This document shows, piece by piece, positions 26,804 to 38,300 of a DNA stretch of 64,000 bases. The notes beneath the pieces are model-generated. The model searched no databases. It was not told the origin of the DNA and saw only the letters and a list, made by a program, of their open reading frames with translations. The DNA is from Portunus trituberculatus (lineage: Eukaryota > Arthropoda > Malacostraca > Decapoda > Portunidae): contig NC_059286.1 of assembly GCF_017591435.1 (NCBI RefSeq), positions 516,001 to 580,000 on the forward strand, in the 5' to 3' direction. The translations under genes and the position numbers were made by a program. How positions within the stretch are numbered: position 1 is the stretch's first letter; each line of letters begins with the position of its first letter.

Positions 26804-28409
26804 GTGTTAACCTTGTCTGGCCGGTCACCTGGGGCTGGTGGTGGAAGAGTCCCCGCGATAGAGGCAGACGTGGACATGCAGGACTCCGTCTCTCCGGGCA
26901 AGTGTGGGCGGCCTGACACTCCCCCTGATGACAGCCCGGAAAAGTCCCGCTGCTACACTGCCCAGGATCATCCCCAAGCCCCGGACGAGTACGTTAAGGC
27001 CTCGTTCCTGCTCCAAGGTACGGAAGGGGGGCGTCTCTTCGCCAACCCGGCCAAGGTATCTCGTGTCCTCCACGACTCCGCCTTCGGGAAATACATCCTC
27101 GAGGGGGAGACCCGATCCCTAGGCAATGGCTCGTCCCTGATAGTGGCGGTGTGGGCCCACAACCTCCCCAAGATCCCCATGCTCCAGCTGTCCTCCTTCA
27201 CCCTAGGTGAGTGGCCTGTTACCTGCCGTAGAGCAGACCGGGACAGCGGTACTTACCACTACGCCAAGGTGGGGCCCCTGGCGGACGACACCACCCTTGA
27301 GGAGGTCCGGGACGGCTTCCGTGTCCTGGAGGGCAATGAGGTGGTGGAACTTACCTGGTTTCCACCCCACAGCCTGCCACGCTTCGCCACAGGGAAGTGG
27401 CTTAGACTCAAGGCGAAAAGTTCCCCACCCAGCAAGGTAGCCATCGACCAGCTGGTGTACTACCCACGCTCCATTCTCCTCCCCCTCCTGCGCTGTCCAG
27501 GGTGCCTTATGTTAGGGTACTCCATCAACACCTGCAGGTCCTCGGTCCGCTGTGCCCGCTGCAGTGGCCCCCACCCCTACAGGAAAGGCGACAAGGACGA
27601 GGTATGTGACAAGCCCTTCCACTGTTTCCAGTGTAAGGATTCCCATGGGTCCCGGTCACTCCATTGCCCCCCACACCCTCCATGCCCAGCAGCTATACAC
27701 CCGCCTGGCGAGTGAAAGCAAACCCCTCCCTGAAACTAACAAGCAGCTGAGGGCCCTCCAGTTGCCTTGACCACAGCGACAGACTCCTACACCAGCTACC
27801 CATGCTCCTACCATCCCAACCTGCTCGGCTGCTCGGGTTGTTGAGCCCGGGTGTTCCTTCGCCTCTGTTGCCACAGGGAACAGGTTTGCTGTTCTCCAAG
27901 ACCCACCCATTGAAGCTGCTACTGTCGCCCAGGAAGAGGACACCATGCCCACTCCTCACATCTCTACACCACCTGCTATCCATGTTGCCCACCATTGGAG
28001 GAAGCCAGGTAGGCGTTCAGGTGTACAGCCTCCTCCAGCCACCCCGATACCTGATGCTGAGCCCGGGCTCCTGCCTGTAACGGTTGAGGCCGAGGTCCAC
28101 CATCCTCCCAGGAATACTCGCCACCTACACACACCCCACCATCCACAGACACCCCACCATCACCCCTGTCAAGCACCTGGCCAGTATTCTAGCTCACCTC
28201 CACCTTCTCGACTCTCCTCTCCACCCCAGGACTCCACCATTCCTACAGCCACTGCCAGTACTTCTCCCTCTGTATCTGAACTGCTCCCCAGCATCCTCGA
28301 TCTCCTTTGGCATGGCTACCACCTTTACCGGAAAGGAGTGTCTTTCCTGGACATTGTCACCACCCTCTGGCCCTCTGTCTCCACAATCCTGACTAATCTC
28401 TTCCCGTAA
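26804..28409 (+). pseudogene. ORF1 (gag-like) of the I-type LINE
   Basis: Frame 26804-27715 begins with a charged N-terminal part and ends with cysteine motifs CPGCLMLGYSINTC, CARCSGPHPYRKGDKDEVC and CFQCKDSHGSRSLHC, the knuckle region of I/jockey-type Gag proteins that bind RNA. A proline-rich tail continues after frameshifts (about 27670-28409, last frame from 27945) and ends at TAA 28407-28409. That stop shares its last base with the ATG of ORF2 (TAATG). At least two frameshifts break it. The Met at 26804 is the first in frame I can see and is not certain. Confidence 0.75.
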
Positions 28410-31400
28410 TGGCCCTCTCCTTTATGTTATGGAATGCCCAATCCCTTCTCCGCAAAACGCAGGAACTACAAACCCATTTAGATGACACCCTCCCGTCTGT
28501 GGTCGGCATATGTGAGACCTGGCTTCCCCCTCATCTTTCCCTCTCCTTTCCGGGATACAACATCATCCGCAAAGATCGTGGTCAAGGACGTGGAGGAGGA
28601 GTCCTTCTCGCCATCCACGACTCCCTCGTCTCATCGCCTCTCCCTATCCCTCAGTCTCAAGATGGGCGTCTGGAGGTTGTTGCTGCCAAGGTTGGACTTG
28701 GTGGTGGCTGGCTCACGGTGGCAGTCTGCTACAATCGTGGGGTACAGCTGGCCACCGAGAGTTTATACGCTACTTCTCCACCCTGCAGCCTCCAGTGCTT
28801 ATAAAGGGGGACTTTAACGCCCATCATACATGTTGGGAGCCTGACCTGCCACCTCTCCACCACAACACCTCTGGCAACGCTCTCTTCCAAGCCTTGCTAG
28901 ATCTAACACATGTATCCCTCTTCAGCCCTCCCGGACTAGCGACCAGGTTTCATCCCCATACTGGTGCTTTCTCGGTGCTCGACCTGTTCCTTGGAGACCC
29001 TACCTTCAAGGATTCCACCTTATGCACTGGACCTTACATGGGCAGCGACCACCTTCCTCTCCTCGCCTCCTTCCCACAAGTCTCTCCACAGCCCCAACCT
29101 GGCTGCATGCCCCACTGGAGGCTCAATTCTTCTGGCTGGCCCCGGTACGTGGCTGCGCTTCCCTCCTCACTGGACACCCAACTTCTTCCCCTGGATGAAG
29201 CAGCAACAACCATTGCTGGGGTGCTGTCCGAGGCTGGCACAGCTGCCTTCCCACTCATCACCCGTCGTCGCCCACGCCGCCCTGGGAAGCCCTGGTGGGA
29301 TGCAGCCTGTCTGCAGGCAGTACAGGACCGTCGCCAGGCTTGGAATCAGTGGCGCAGGACCCCCACTATCCAGGCTAGCCGTGCTTACCGCCGCCTGGAC
29401 GCCATCTGTGCCAAGACCATCCTCAAGGCAAAGCGGAATGCATGGGACCTGCACTGCTCCACTCTCTCCTTCCGCTCCTCTCCCAAGTGTACCATGTCCT
29501 TTCTCCGCTCCATGGAGGGCAAGTTGGTATCTCAGAACATCCCATTTTCTGATGATGATTCTACCCCACTGGCTGACCCTGAAAAAGCAAAAATCTTGTC
29601 AGAACACTTCCACCTCAAGATTGGTTTACCTCCTCCTCTTCGTCCGCCTCCAACCCTTACTTCAGTTATTGAAACTGCCGTCTCCTCTCCAGCTCTCCCA
29701 TCCCTTGCTCAACCATTCAAGCCTCATGAACTCTCCTCAGCCTTAGCTACACTAAAACCCGGTAAGGCGCCAGGCCTTGATAAAGTCCCATACGACTTCA
29801 TCCGCCACCTCACCCCACCCCTACGTGCCTGCCTCCTACAACTATACAACAGCAGCTGGCAATCAGGGCAGTTTCCATCCACCTGGAAACCCGCCATCCT
29901 CATCCCCATCCACAAGCCTGGAAAGGACCCTACACTCCCCTCAGCATACAGGCCCATCAGCCTCCTCTCCTGCATCGGGAAGCTGCTGGAGAGGTTAGTC
30001 AACACCCGCCTCACCTGGTGGTTAGAAGCTAACAACAAGCTAGCAGAGGAGCAGTGTGGCTTCCGCCCTCACCGGAGTACCCTGGATGTGCTGGGGCAAA
30101 TTGAGTATCACATCTGTGACACTTACCGCCAGCGTCAAGTCATGACGACCCTCTTCCTTGACCTGGAGGGAGCATTTGATTCGGCACCACATGAGGGTAT
30201 CCTGTACAAGCTGGCACTCATAGACATCACTGGCACCACCCTTGCCTGGGTGCGCGATTTCCTCACCGGTCGCTCATTCCAAGTGGCCGTTGGTGCATCA
30301 CTGTCACCTTCCCAAGGAATTCATCGTGGCGTACCTCAGGGATCCATTCTCAGCCCCCTTCTGTTCAATGTTCTTCTCTCTGACCTACAGGTTCCTACCC
30401 ACTCTCACCTTCTCCTCTATGCTGATGACATTACCATCGTCAGTCGAGCACCCACACTTTCTGAGGCTCAGGACCACCTGCAGGAGGCTGCCACCGCCTT
30501 GGATACATGGATGACAACCTGGGGGCTACAAGTTAGTGCCTCAAAGAGCTCTCTCATGTGTTTCACCATGAGAAAGCTTCCAACTCCACCTACCATCATC
30601 TTAAGTGGGGAGGCTGTTCCATACTCAACCTCACACACCCTCCTAGGACTGCGGCTGGAAGGCCCTCGCCTCTCCTGGGTAAATCACATCAGTTATCTCC
30701 GCACCTCCTGCAACAAACACCTGGATGTGATGAAATGAATAGCTGGCATCCGCTGGGGAGCCAGTCGTGACCTGCTCCTCCCTTACTATAAGACCACCAT
30801 CAGGGCCAAAATGCAGTATCCCAGCTGCTTCTATGGGTCAGCTGCCAACTCCAACCTCCTCAAGCTTGACCCCATTCAGAATGCTGCCTTGAGGATCTCT
30901 ATGGGGGCCATGAAATCCTCCCCAGTTGTTTCTCTACAAGCAGAGAGTGGTATTCCTCCACTGTCCACCCACAGACGGATGACCTTGTGCCAACAATACT
31001 ACAGGATACTGGGCCTGCCTGCTTCCCATCCCTCTCTACCCTCCACTCCAACTCAGGGGTGGATCAGCAAGCTCCTGTATGGCTCCCCGCTGCCCGTCAG
31101 CCACTAATAGTGCGTGCCCTGCTCAGCCTAACCATTCTCCACTTACCACCACCACCTCCACAGCCTGTCAACCCCTACTCACCTTTTCCTTCATGGCTGG
31201 ACGTCTCCCATAATTTTGCTCTCCACGTTCCTGGGCTTCCTCCCAAACCATCTGTGAGTGGATTAGCAGCAGCCCACTTCCAACAGCTGGACCGGTCCAT
31301 TTATCACCACCACCTCAAGATCTACACGGACGGCTCCAGAGATGCCTCCCTGCCCTCCTCGGCAGCAGCTATATATGACGCCAGTACAGCTATCTGTAAG

Positions 31401-32197
31401 ACATGGAGGCTTCCTGAGTACACAGATGTCCTTACCACGGAGCTCTTTGCCCTTCTCCAGGCCCTCATCTACCTCCGCACCTCTCACCCGAAGTCCATGG
31501 TGGTAATTTACACCGACTCCCGCTCATCTCTCTCTCTCCTCCTGTCCCGGCAGCCATCCTCCGCCACAACCCTCGTCCACTCCATCCAGAACACCTTCCT
31601 CCATCTCCTGAACACTGGCTGGGATATCACCTTCCAGTGGGTGCCTTCCCACAGCGGCATCCGGGGGAATGAGGTGGTGGATGCTGCTGCCAAGATGGCC
31701 TTAACCCATGTAAACATTACCCCCCTACCCCTCCAGCTTCATTCTGCCAAACGGCTCATATCTCGCCTCTGCCACTCGTCCTGGGACTCTTCACTCAACA
31801 CCGCACTCCGAGTCACCTCTATGGGCCTTTACCGTAGCGACTCACCTCCACAGCCTTGGGTCAGGAAACAGTCCCGCATCCTAGATGTAGCACTCACCCG
31901 CCTCCGTCTGGGCCACACAAGACTCACAGCACACCTGCATCGCTGGGTCTATCACCGGACCCCTACTGCCCCTGGTGCAGGACGGTCGAGGAAACCATCA
32001 AACACTTCCTCTTACACTGCCCCCACTTCCACTCCCACCGTGTTGTGCTCCGTGATCACCTTGTTGCCTTGGGTGTGCCTACCTTTGACCTGCCCACCCT
32101 GCTGGCGGCGGCGGGCGTCCACTCCTCACACCAAGCTGCGGTTCTCCGCCTCACCTGCGTCTTCCTGAAGAAGTGTGGACAACTACCCCGCCTGTGA
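28409..32197 (+). pseudogene. ORF2 of the I-type LINE: endonuclease, RT, RNase H, zinc motif
   Basis: Endonuclease: LWNAQSL (28425), ICETWL (~28510) and, after a frameshift near 28760, LIKGDFNAHH (28797) and GSDHLPL (29040). RT (28795-30738): APGLDKVPYDFI, YRPISLLSCIGKLLERLV, CGFRPHRSTLDVL, FLDLEGAFDSAPH, GVPQGSILSPLLFNVLL and LYADDITIV (~30420). A TGA at 30736-30738 sits where K-stop-I-A-G-I-R-W reads on in frame. RNase H (31300-31720) has YTDGS, TELFALL, YTDSRSS and GNEVVDAAAK, so all four acidic residues are present. A final frameshift near 31950 precedes CPWCRTVEETIKHFLLHC and the end at 32197. Confidence 0.88.
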
Positions 32198-32566
32198 TCA
32201 CCTCACAGGCCACCACCACTGCTGGCAGTTGCAGGGCTCATAGGATCTGTGAGATCGTCGAAGCGCGAAAACAACAACAACAACAAAACATGCTGTCGCC
32301 CGCCACTAAAACAAGAAGAGATGGAGTTTCACTGTGCATATGTATTTACCTATGGTGTTTTTATTTACATAGTTTTAAATTTGTGGTGAGTGCTCCAGCA
32401 AATTTGTAATGAGTGGTGAAACAATAGTGTCTTGCAGGCTCCTTGCTTCTTATGTTTTTTGTGTTCAGTGGTCGGGTATATGGTGAATGCGTTCTTGTAT
32501 GAGAATGAATTTTTTTTTCTTTGAAATTTCTTTAAAATATAGGTTGCGTCTTCCAAGCCGTAAAAT

Positions 32567-32701
32567 GCTCCTCTCCAGGATGGGATCTGTTTCAGTGAAG
32601 AGGGATGTTGCATCTTCCATGACTTTCAGCAAATCACGAAGAGTCCAAGACGCTTGGGAGAGGAGGTCAAGTGCATCCACCAGGACCAGCGGGAGATTCA
32701 A
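32567..32701 (-). pseudogene. Tigger b transposase segment right of the nested element
   Basis: The minus-strand frame includes LLKVMEDATSLFTETDPILE and is interrupted at R-S by the nested element. Joined conceptually to 24934-24814 it gives the usual charged C-terminal region of Tigger transposases. The match is short, hence modest confidence. Confidence 0.45.
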
Positions 32702-32825
32702 ATGGAGACCAAATCATGCAATCGCGAGTCAAAGTCGTGCTCGGCGAAATATGGGATATTTTACCGATTCGTGTATACGCGAGTTTTGTGTTCGGTGAAT
32801 TCGTGTTCGGCGAGGTTTGACTGTA

Positions 32826-32997
32826 CTGACAAGTGTAGGTGTAGCCGAGGCCAGTATTAACGTTGTTATGTCACCTCTACAACCCACCTGGAACCCTCAC
32901 CGTGTCAGTGTTGATATTCAATCTCTGCATCAGCCCAAGAGGGAATGGCTCCCTCATGTGCTGCAAGACATGTTCATGACTAAATTGTCCAAGTGTA
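32826..32997 (+). pseudogene. Copy B ORF2, linker between RT and RNase H
   Basis: Matches copy C at about 44380-44545 (CTGACAAGTGTAGGTGTAG to TTGTCCAAGT). It is bounded by TA dinucleotides of the two Tigger insertions. Confidence 0.85.
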
Positions 32998-33232
32998 CTG
33001 TCATACCTCGCCGAACACGATTCTCGTGTATACACGAATCGGTAAAATATACCATATTTCGCCCAGGGGCTGGCGATAGCATGCTGCCTGGCGCCACTCG
33101 CTCTCTCCTTGTCGTGCTGTTGTTGTGTGTTGTGTGTGCGCTCTCTTGATTTCATCTTAGCCATGGCCAGTCAGAGGCCCATCACTTCGTATTTTAAGCC
33201 CTCTCCAACCAGCAAATAAACTAAATAAGGTA

Positions 33233-34043
33233 CAGTAATACTCCGCTTAACGAACGTTCGTCTAACGAATTTCTAGCTTAACGTACTATATAAAGTTAGA
33301 CCAAAAAGTTCGCATAACGTACAACCACATCCGTTTTAGCGAATTTTTTGGGTTTGAATTTGCCGGGTGAGGGACCGAACATGGCAGCTTCGCTGTGATT
33401 GTCTGGCTCCCCGCCTGTCTCTAGCGCTCCTGGAGCTCGATTCAAGATTCTTTAACAACCTCAGAGCAACCTCCTGCCGCGAAATGGCTTCCATGAACGC
33501 TTGGAAGGACGGTGACGAGGTTGCTCTGAGGTTGCTGGGAACACCACCTCTGGAGGTGGTGTTACTGTCTTATGTAATATGCATTTATGTTCACAAAACA
33601 ACATTTCTATTAGCTTTTTACAAACCTTGCCCCCAAGAAAGGATTGTTTTGTAATGCATAAAGTGAAATCTTACATGGAATACCAAAAAATAAAGCAGAG
33701 ATGATGAGATTGGCCACAGATGGCGGAGACCGCGGTATTTCATTAGTAATTCACTATCACTCACTGCCACGGAGTCCAGGTTATCCTCATGGCATGAGCT
33801 TATATGAATACTAAGATATGATATCCATTATAGCAGGCAATAGAGGAGTGGAAACGAATTTAATATCGTGGTGAAAGACAACACACCAAGCTAAAAAGAT
33901 CACAAGAAGATGAAGCGGCCAAGTCGCCGAAGTCTCCGCCGTCTGTGGCCGATCACATCATCTCTGCTTTATTTTTTGGTATTCCATGTAAAATTTCACT
34001 TTATGCATTACAAAACAATCCTTTCTTGGGGACAAGGTTTGTA

Positions 34044-34089
<46 letters not shown>

Positions 34090-34237
34090 AACCCATGTGG
34101 TATGTTGGAGACCAGCCCAGAACGCATCCCCCCTATTTCCATTATTTCCTATGGGAAAATTACGTTCGCTTAATGAATTTCCACTCTACGAACAGCTTTG
34201 ACACCCCCTATCCTGTTCATTAAACGGAGTATTACTG
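33233..34237. mobile_element. TA-flanked non-autonomous element d1 inside Tigger c
   Basis: Ends CAGTAATACTCCGCTTAACG and the reverse complement of CAGTAATACTCCGTTTAATG, with TA at 33231-33232 and 34238-34239. 1005 bp, no coding capacity. The interior holds a ~110-bp inverted repeat (about 33618-33733 against 33935-34045) and an (AT)n run at 34048-34074. Confidence 0.85.
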
Positions 34238-34245
34238 TACTAGTA

Positions 34246-35087
34246 CAGTGCTTACTCCAATTTTGGAGTTCAAATTTTGTGATACACCAATTTTGCGACC
34301 AAGGACCAAAAATTGCCATTTTAAAAATTTCCCCATCTTGCTCCTTTCTCCCGGTATTGCGAGAGGTGGCGGGAGAGAGAGCGTTCCCGCAAATTATATA
34401 TTACTGTATTATATAGGCAATATTTTATTAATTTATTCATATATATCATATTATACTATATTATTATTATATTTATATTATATTTATCATAGTTTGGTGG
34501 TTTTAGACTAGTTTTCATAAAAATCTGGCGGTAATTCAACGAAATTCATCTGGCAACACTGCCCCGCTCCCTCCCGCTTTCCATTTCTTTATGTACACCT
34601 CCACGGAGTTCTCTCTGCAAATTTGGAGGAATCCTTGTGCTCGACTTTGTGCGACATGGCGCCACCAACCAAGAAAAACATTAGGCTAACTTTGGAGCAG
34701 ATGAAGATAATTAATATGAAAAGAGATGGAAAAAGTAACTGTGATATTTCCAGAGAGTTTGGTGTGGGAGAATCAACTGTGAGAACGGTGTTTAAAAACA
34801 GTGAGAAAATTGAAAAGCTGTAAAAACCTATTGTGGACAGATTTTTTATTCTCGTAGCCATTTTACAAACACTGTGATCATTCATATGGAAAGATACCTG
34901 GCTCAATATATATTTGTGATATAAATATGAGAAAAATATTAGGAAAATATTGAAAAATTAGGCGACCATGGACGAGGGGCCCACCATATTCATTTTTTCC
35001 CATAGGAATAATACTTCCAATTTTGCGATTTCCAAATTTGCGACTCACAACCCTGCCCCATTTCTCGCAAAATTGGAGTAAGCACTG
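34246..35087 (+). mobile_element. TA-flanked Tigger/pogo derivative d2 inside Tigger c
   Basis: Ends CAGTGCTTACTCCAATTTTG and CAAAATTGGAGTAAGCACTG, with TA at 34244-34245 and 35088-35089. 842 bp. It keeps only the transposase N-terminal DNA-binding domain. It lies 8 bp from d1; both inserted into the same short stretch of Tigger c. Confidence 0.87.
34656..34823 (+). pseudogene. Pogo/Tigger transposase N-terminal helix-turn-helix
   Basis: Starting at MAPPTKKN, the ~55-residue frame has the pattern LTLEQMKIINMKRDGKS then ISREFGVGESTVRTVFKN, a CENP-B/psq-type helix-turn-helix that binds transposon ends. The frame stops at 34823 and no DDE domain follows, so it is an internal-deletion product. 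Confidence 0.7.
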
Positions 35088-35353
35088 TACTGTAGTTAGA
35101 TAAAATAAGTGTCTGGTACATCATTTATTGTATTTTTTTTCAGTCTTTTTGGTAAAAAAGTGTTTTTATGGGAGGATCTGGGAACCTAATCCCTATTTTC
35201 CCATAGGGCCTATTATTCCCCCAACATGAATCTCGCCGTGCACGACGAGCTCAGGAACCTAACTGTCGTGTTGGGCGAGGTATGACAGTACCCACACGTT
35301 CAGGCTATTCATGTTTATTGTGATGGGTCAGTCAATGGCAGCAGGTCTGGATG

Positions 35354-38300
35354 TTTTTTTTTTTTTTTTTTTTTTTTACATTACAAGGGCACTGGCCAAG
35401 GGCAAACAAAGTGTTGGAAAAAAAAAAATCCCGCTGGTTGCCAGGCCCTGTTAAGAGGAAAGTAGAAAGAGAAAAAACAAAAAAATCTAAAAGGAGGGTC
35501 CAGTTAACGTAAGAGGTGTCTTGACACTCCTCTTTTGAAAGAGTTTAAGTCATAGGCAGGTGGAAATACAGACACAGGTAGAGAGTTCCAGAGTTTACCA
35601 GTGTAGGGAATGAAGGAGTGAAGATACTGGTTAACTCTTGCATTAGGAAGATGGACAGAATAGGGATGAGAAGAAGTAGAGAGTCTTGTGCAGCGAGGCC
35701 GCAGGAGGGGAAGGCATGCAGTTAGCAAGTTCAGAAGAGCAGACAGCATGAAAACAGCGGTAGAAGACAGATAAAGATGCAACATTGCGGCGGTGACTTA
35801 AAGAATCAAGACAGTCAGTTAGAGGAGAAGAGTTGATAAGACGAAAAGCTTTAGATTCCACCTTGTTTAGTAAAGCTGTGTGTGGATCCCCCAGACATGA
35901 GAGCCATACTCCATACACGGGCGGATAAGGCCCTGTACAGAGCAAGCAGCTGGGAGGGAGAGAAAAATGGACGAAGACGCCATAGGACACCTAACTTCTT
36001 GGAAGCTGATTTAGCAAGAGTAGAGATGTGAAATTTCCAGTTTAGATTTTTAGTGAAGGATAGACCGAGTGTGTTTAATGTAGAGGAGAGGGAAGTTGAG
36101 TGTTATTGAAGAAGAGAGGATAGTTGTCTGGAAGGTTATGTCGAGTAGATAGTTGTAGAAATTGAGTTTTTGAGGCATTGAACAAAACCAGGTTTCTCTG
36201 CCCCAATCAGAAACAAGTGAAAGATCAGAAGTTAGGCGTCCTATAGCATCTCGCCTTGAGTCATTTAATTGTTGTTGGGTTGGGCGTCTGTTGAACGCTG
36301 TTGAATAATGCAAGGTGGTATCATCAGCATAGGAGTGGATAGGGCATTGAGTCAGATTTAGGAGATCATTGATGAATAATAGAAAGAGAGTGGGTGATAG
36401 GACAGAACCCTGTGGAACACCACTGTTGATAGTTTTAGGGAAGAACAGTGACCGTCTACTACAGCAGCAATAGAACGATCGGAAAGGAAACTGGAGATGA
36501 AGGTACAGAGAGAAGGATAGAATCCGTAGGAGGGTAGTTTAGAAATTAAAGATTTGTGCCAGACTCTATCGAAGGCTTTCGATATGTCAAGGCCGACAGC
36601 AAAGGTTTCACCGAAGTCCCTAAAGAGGATGACCAAGATTCAGTTAGGAAAGTAAGAAGATCACCAGTAGATCTGCCTTTACGGAAACCATACTGGCAAT
36701 CAGAGAGAAGGTTGTGAGCTGATAGATGCCTCATTATCTTCCTATTAAGGATAGACTCAAAGGCTTTAGAAAGGCAGGAAATCAAAGCTATAGGGCGGTA
36801 GTTAGAAGGATTGGAGTGGTCACCTTTTTAGGGACAGGTTGAATGTGAGCAAACTTCCAGCAAGAAGGATAAATAGAAGTAGAGACACAGATGAAAGAGT
36901 TTGACCAGGCAGTGAGCGAGTTCGGAAGCACAGTTTTGAGAACAACAGGAGGGACTCCATCCGGACCGTAAGCCTTCCGAGAATCAAGGCCAGAGAGGGC
37001 CAGGAAAACGTCTTTATAAAGAATTTTAATTTTAGGGATGAAGTAGTCAGAGGGTGGAGGAGTAGGAGGAATATGCCCAGAATCATCCAAAGTTGAGTTG
37101 GTAGCAAAGGTTTGAGCGAAGAGTTCAGCTTTAGAAAAGAAGAGACAGCTGTAGAGCCATCTGGATGAAGTAAAGGAGGGAAAGACGAAGAAGTAAAGTT
37201 GTTAGAGATATTATTGGCTAGATGCCAGAAATCTCGAGAGGAGTTAGAATTGGAAAGACTTTGACATTTTCTATTGATGAAAGAGTTTTTAGTAAGTTGG
37301 AGAATAGATTTGGCATGATTACGGGCAGAAATATATAGGGCATGAGTTTCAGCAGTTGGATGGCTACGGAACCGTTTGTGAGCCGCCTCTCTATCATTGA
37401 CAGCACGAGAACAAGCAGAGTTAAACCAAGGCTTTTTAGCTTTAGGGTTAGAGAAAGTATGAGGAATGTATAGCTCCATGCCAGAGATAATCACCTCTGT
37501 TATGCGCTCGGCACAAAGAGAAGGATCTCTGACATGAAAACAATAATCATCCCAAGGGAAATCAGAATAGTACTGCCTTAGTTCCTCCCACTTAGCAGAG
37601 TTAAAATGCCAGAAGCACCTCCGCTTAGGCGGGTCCTGAGGCTGCACTGGAGTGATAGAACTGGTAACGGAAATTAGATTGTGGTCGGAGGAGCCCAACG
37701 GAGAGGAAAGTTTAACAGAGTAAGCAGAAGGGTTGGAGGTTAGGAAAAGATCAAGAATGTTGGGCGTGTCTCCAAGGCGGTCAGGAATACGGGTAGGGAA
37801 CTTCACTAGCTGCTCTAGGTCATGAAGGATAGCAAAGTTGAAGGTTTGTTCACCAGGTTGGTCAGTGAAAGAAGATGAAAGCCAAAGCTGGTGGTGAACA
37901 TTGAAATCCCTAAAATGGAGATCTCAGCAAAAGGAAAGTGAGATAAGATGTGCTCCACCTTGGAAGTCAAATAGTCAAAGAATTTTACATAGTCAGAGGA
38001 ATTAGGTGAGAGGTATACAGCACAGATGAATTTAGTTAGAGAGTGACATTGAAGTCTTAGCCAGATGGTAGAAAATTCTGAAGATTCAAGATTGTGGGCA
38101 CGAGAGCAAGTGGTGTCGTTACGCACGTATGCGCAACATCCAGCTTTGGATTGAAAATGAGGATAGAGCAAGTAGGAGGGAACAGAAAAGGGCTGCTGTC
38201 AGTAGTCACAGACAACTGTGTTTCGGTTAGGAAGAGAAGATGAGGTTTAGTAGAGGAGAGGTGGTGTTCCACAGATTGAAAATTAGAACGAAGGCCACGA

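Larger units (their letters stand above)
25503..32284 (+). mobile_element. Full-length I-type LINE with 14-bp TSD
   Basis: Flanked by AAAACATGCCGTCG (25489-25502) and AAAACATGCTGTCG (32285-32298), a 14-bp duplication with one mismatch. The 3' end carries an (AAC)n tail at about 32267-32284. Order: 5' UTR (interrupted by a hAT-like element at 25627-26564), ORF1 with CCHC knuckles, ORF2 with endonuclease, RT, RNase H and a terminal CCHC-like motif. Without the nested element it is about 5.8 kb, a full I-element length. Frameshifts and a stop show it is dead. Confidence 0.88.
24942..32566. mobile_element. Unclassified TIR element inside Tigger b
   Basis: Inverted ends ATTTTACGGCTT (24942-24953) and AAGCCGTAAAAT (32555-32566), with extended similarity AAGACGCA inside both. 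Own sequence is about 24942-25488 and 32299-32566; the middle is the I-type LINE. No transposase was recognised and no target-site duplication could be fixed, so borders are approximate. Confidence 0.6.
24469..32823 (-). mobile_element. Tigger/pogo-type DNA transposon b in copy B
   Basis: Ends CAGTCAAACCTCGCC (24469) and GGCGAGGTTTGACTG (to 32823) are inverted repeats flanked by TA on both sides (24467-24468, 32824-32825), the Tc1/mariner-superfamily target. Copies A and C have the empty site GAGTACTGAC. Only 24469-24941 and 32567-32823 belong to the element itself; the rest is a nested TIR element. Transposase remnants on the minus strand fit the C-terminus of Tigger transposases. Confidence 0.85.
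32998..35288 (+). mobile_element. Tigger-type DNA transposon c, internally deleted
   Basis: Ends CTGTCATACCTCGCC and GGCGAGGTATGACAG, flanked by TA (32996-32997 and 35289-35290). The sequence inside its left end resembles the right end of Tigger b reversed, and its right end resembles the left end of b, so b and c are the same family in opposite orientation. Only the transposase C-terminus remains (RPITSYFKPSPTSK, stop 33217-33219). It holds two further TA-flanked insertions, d1 and d2. Confidence 0.85.
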
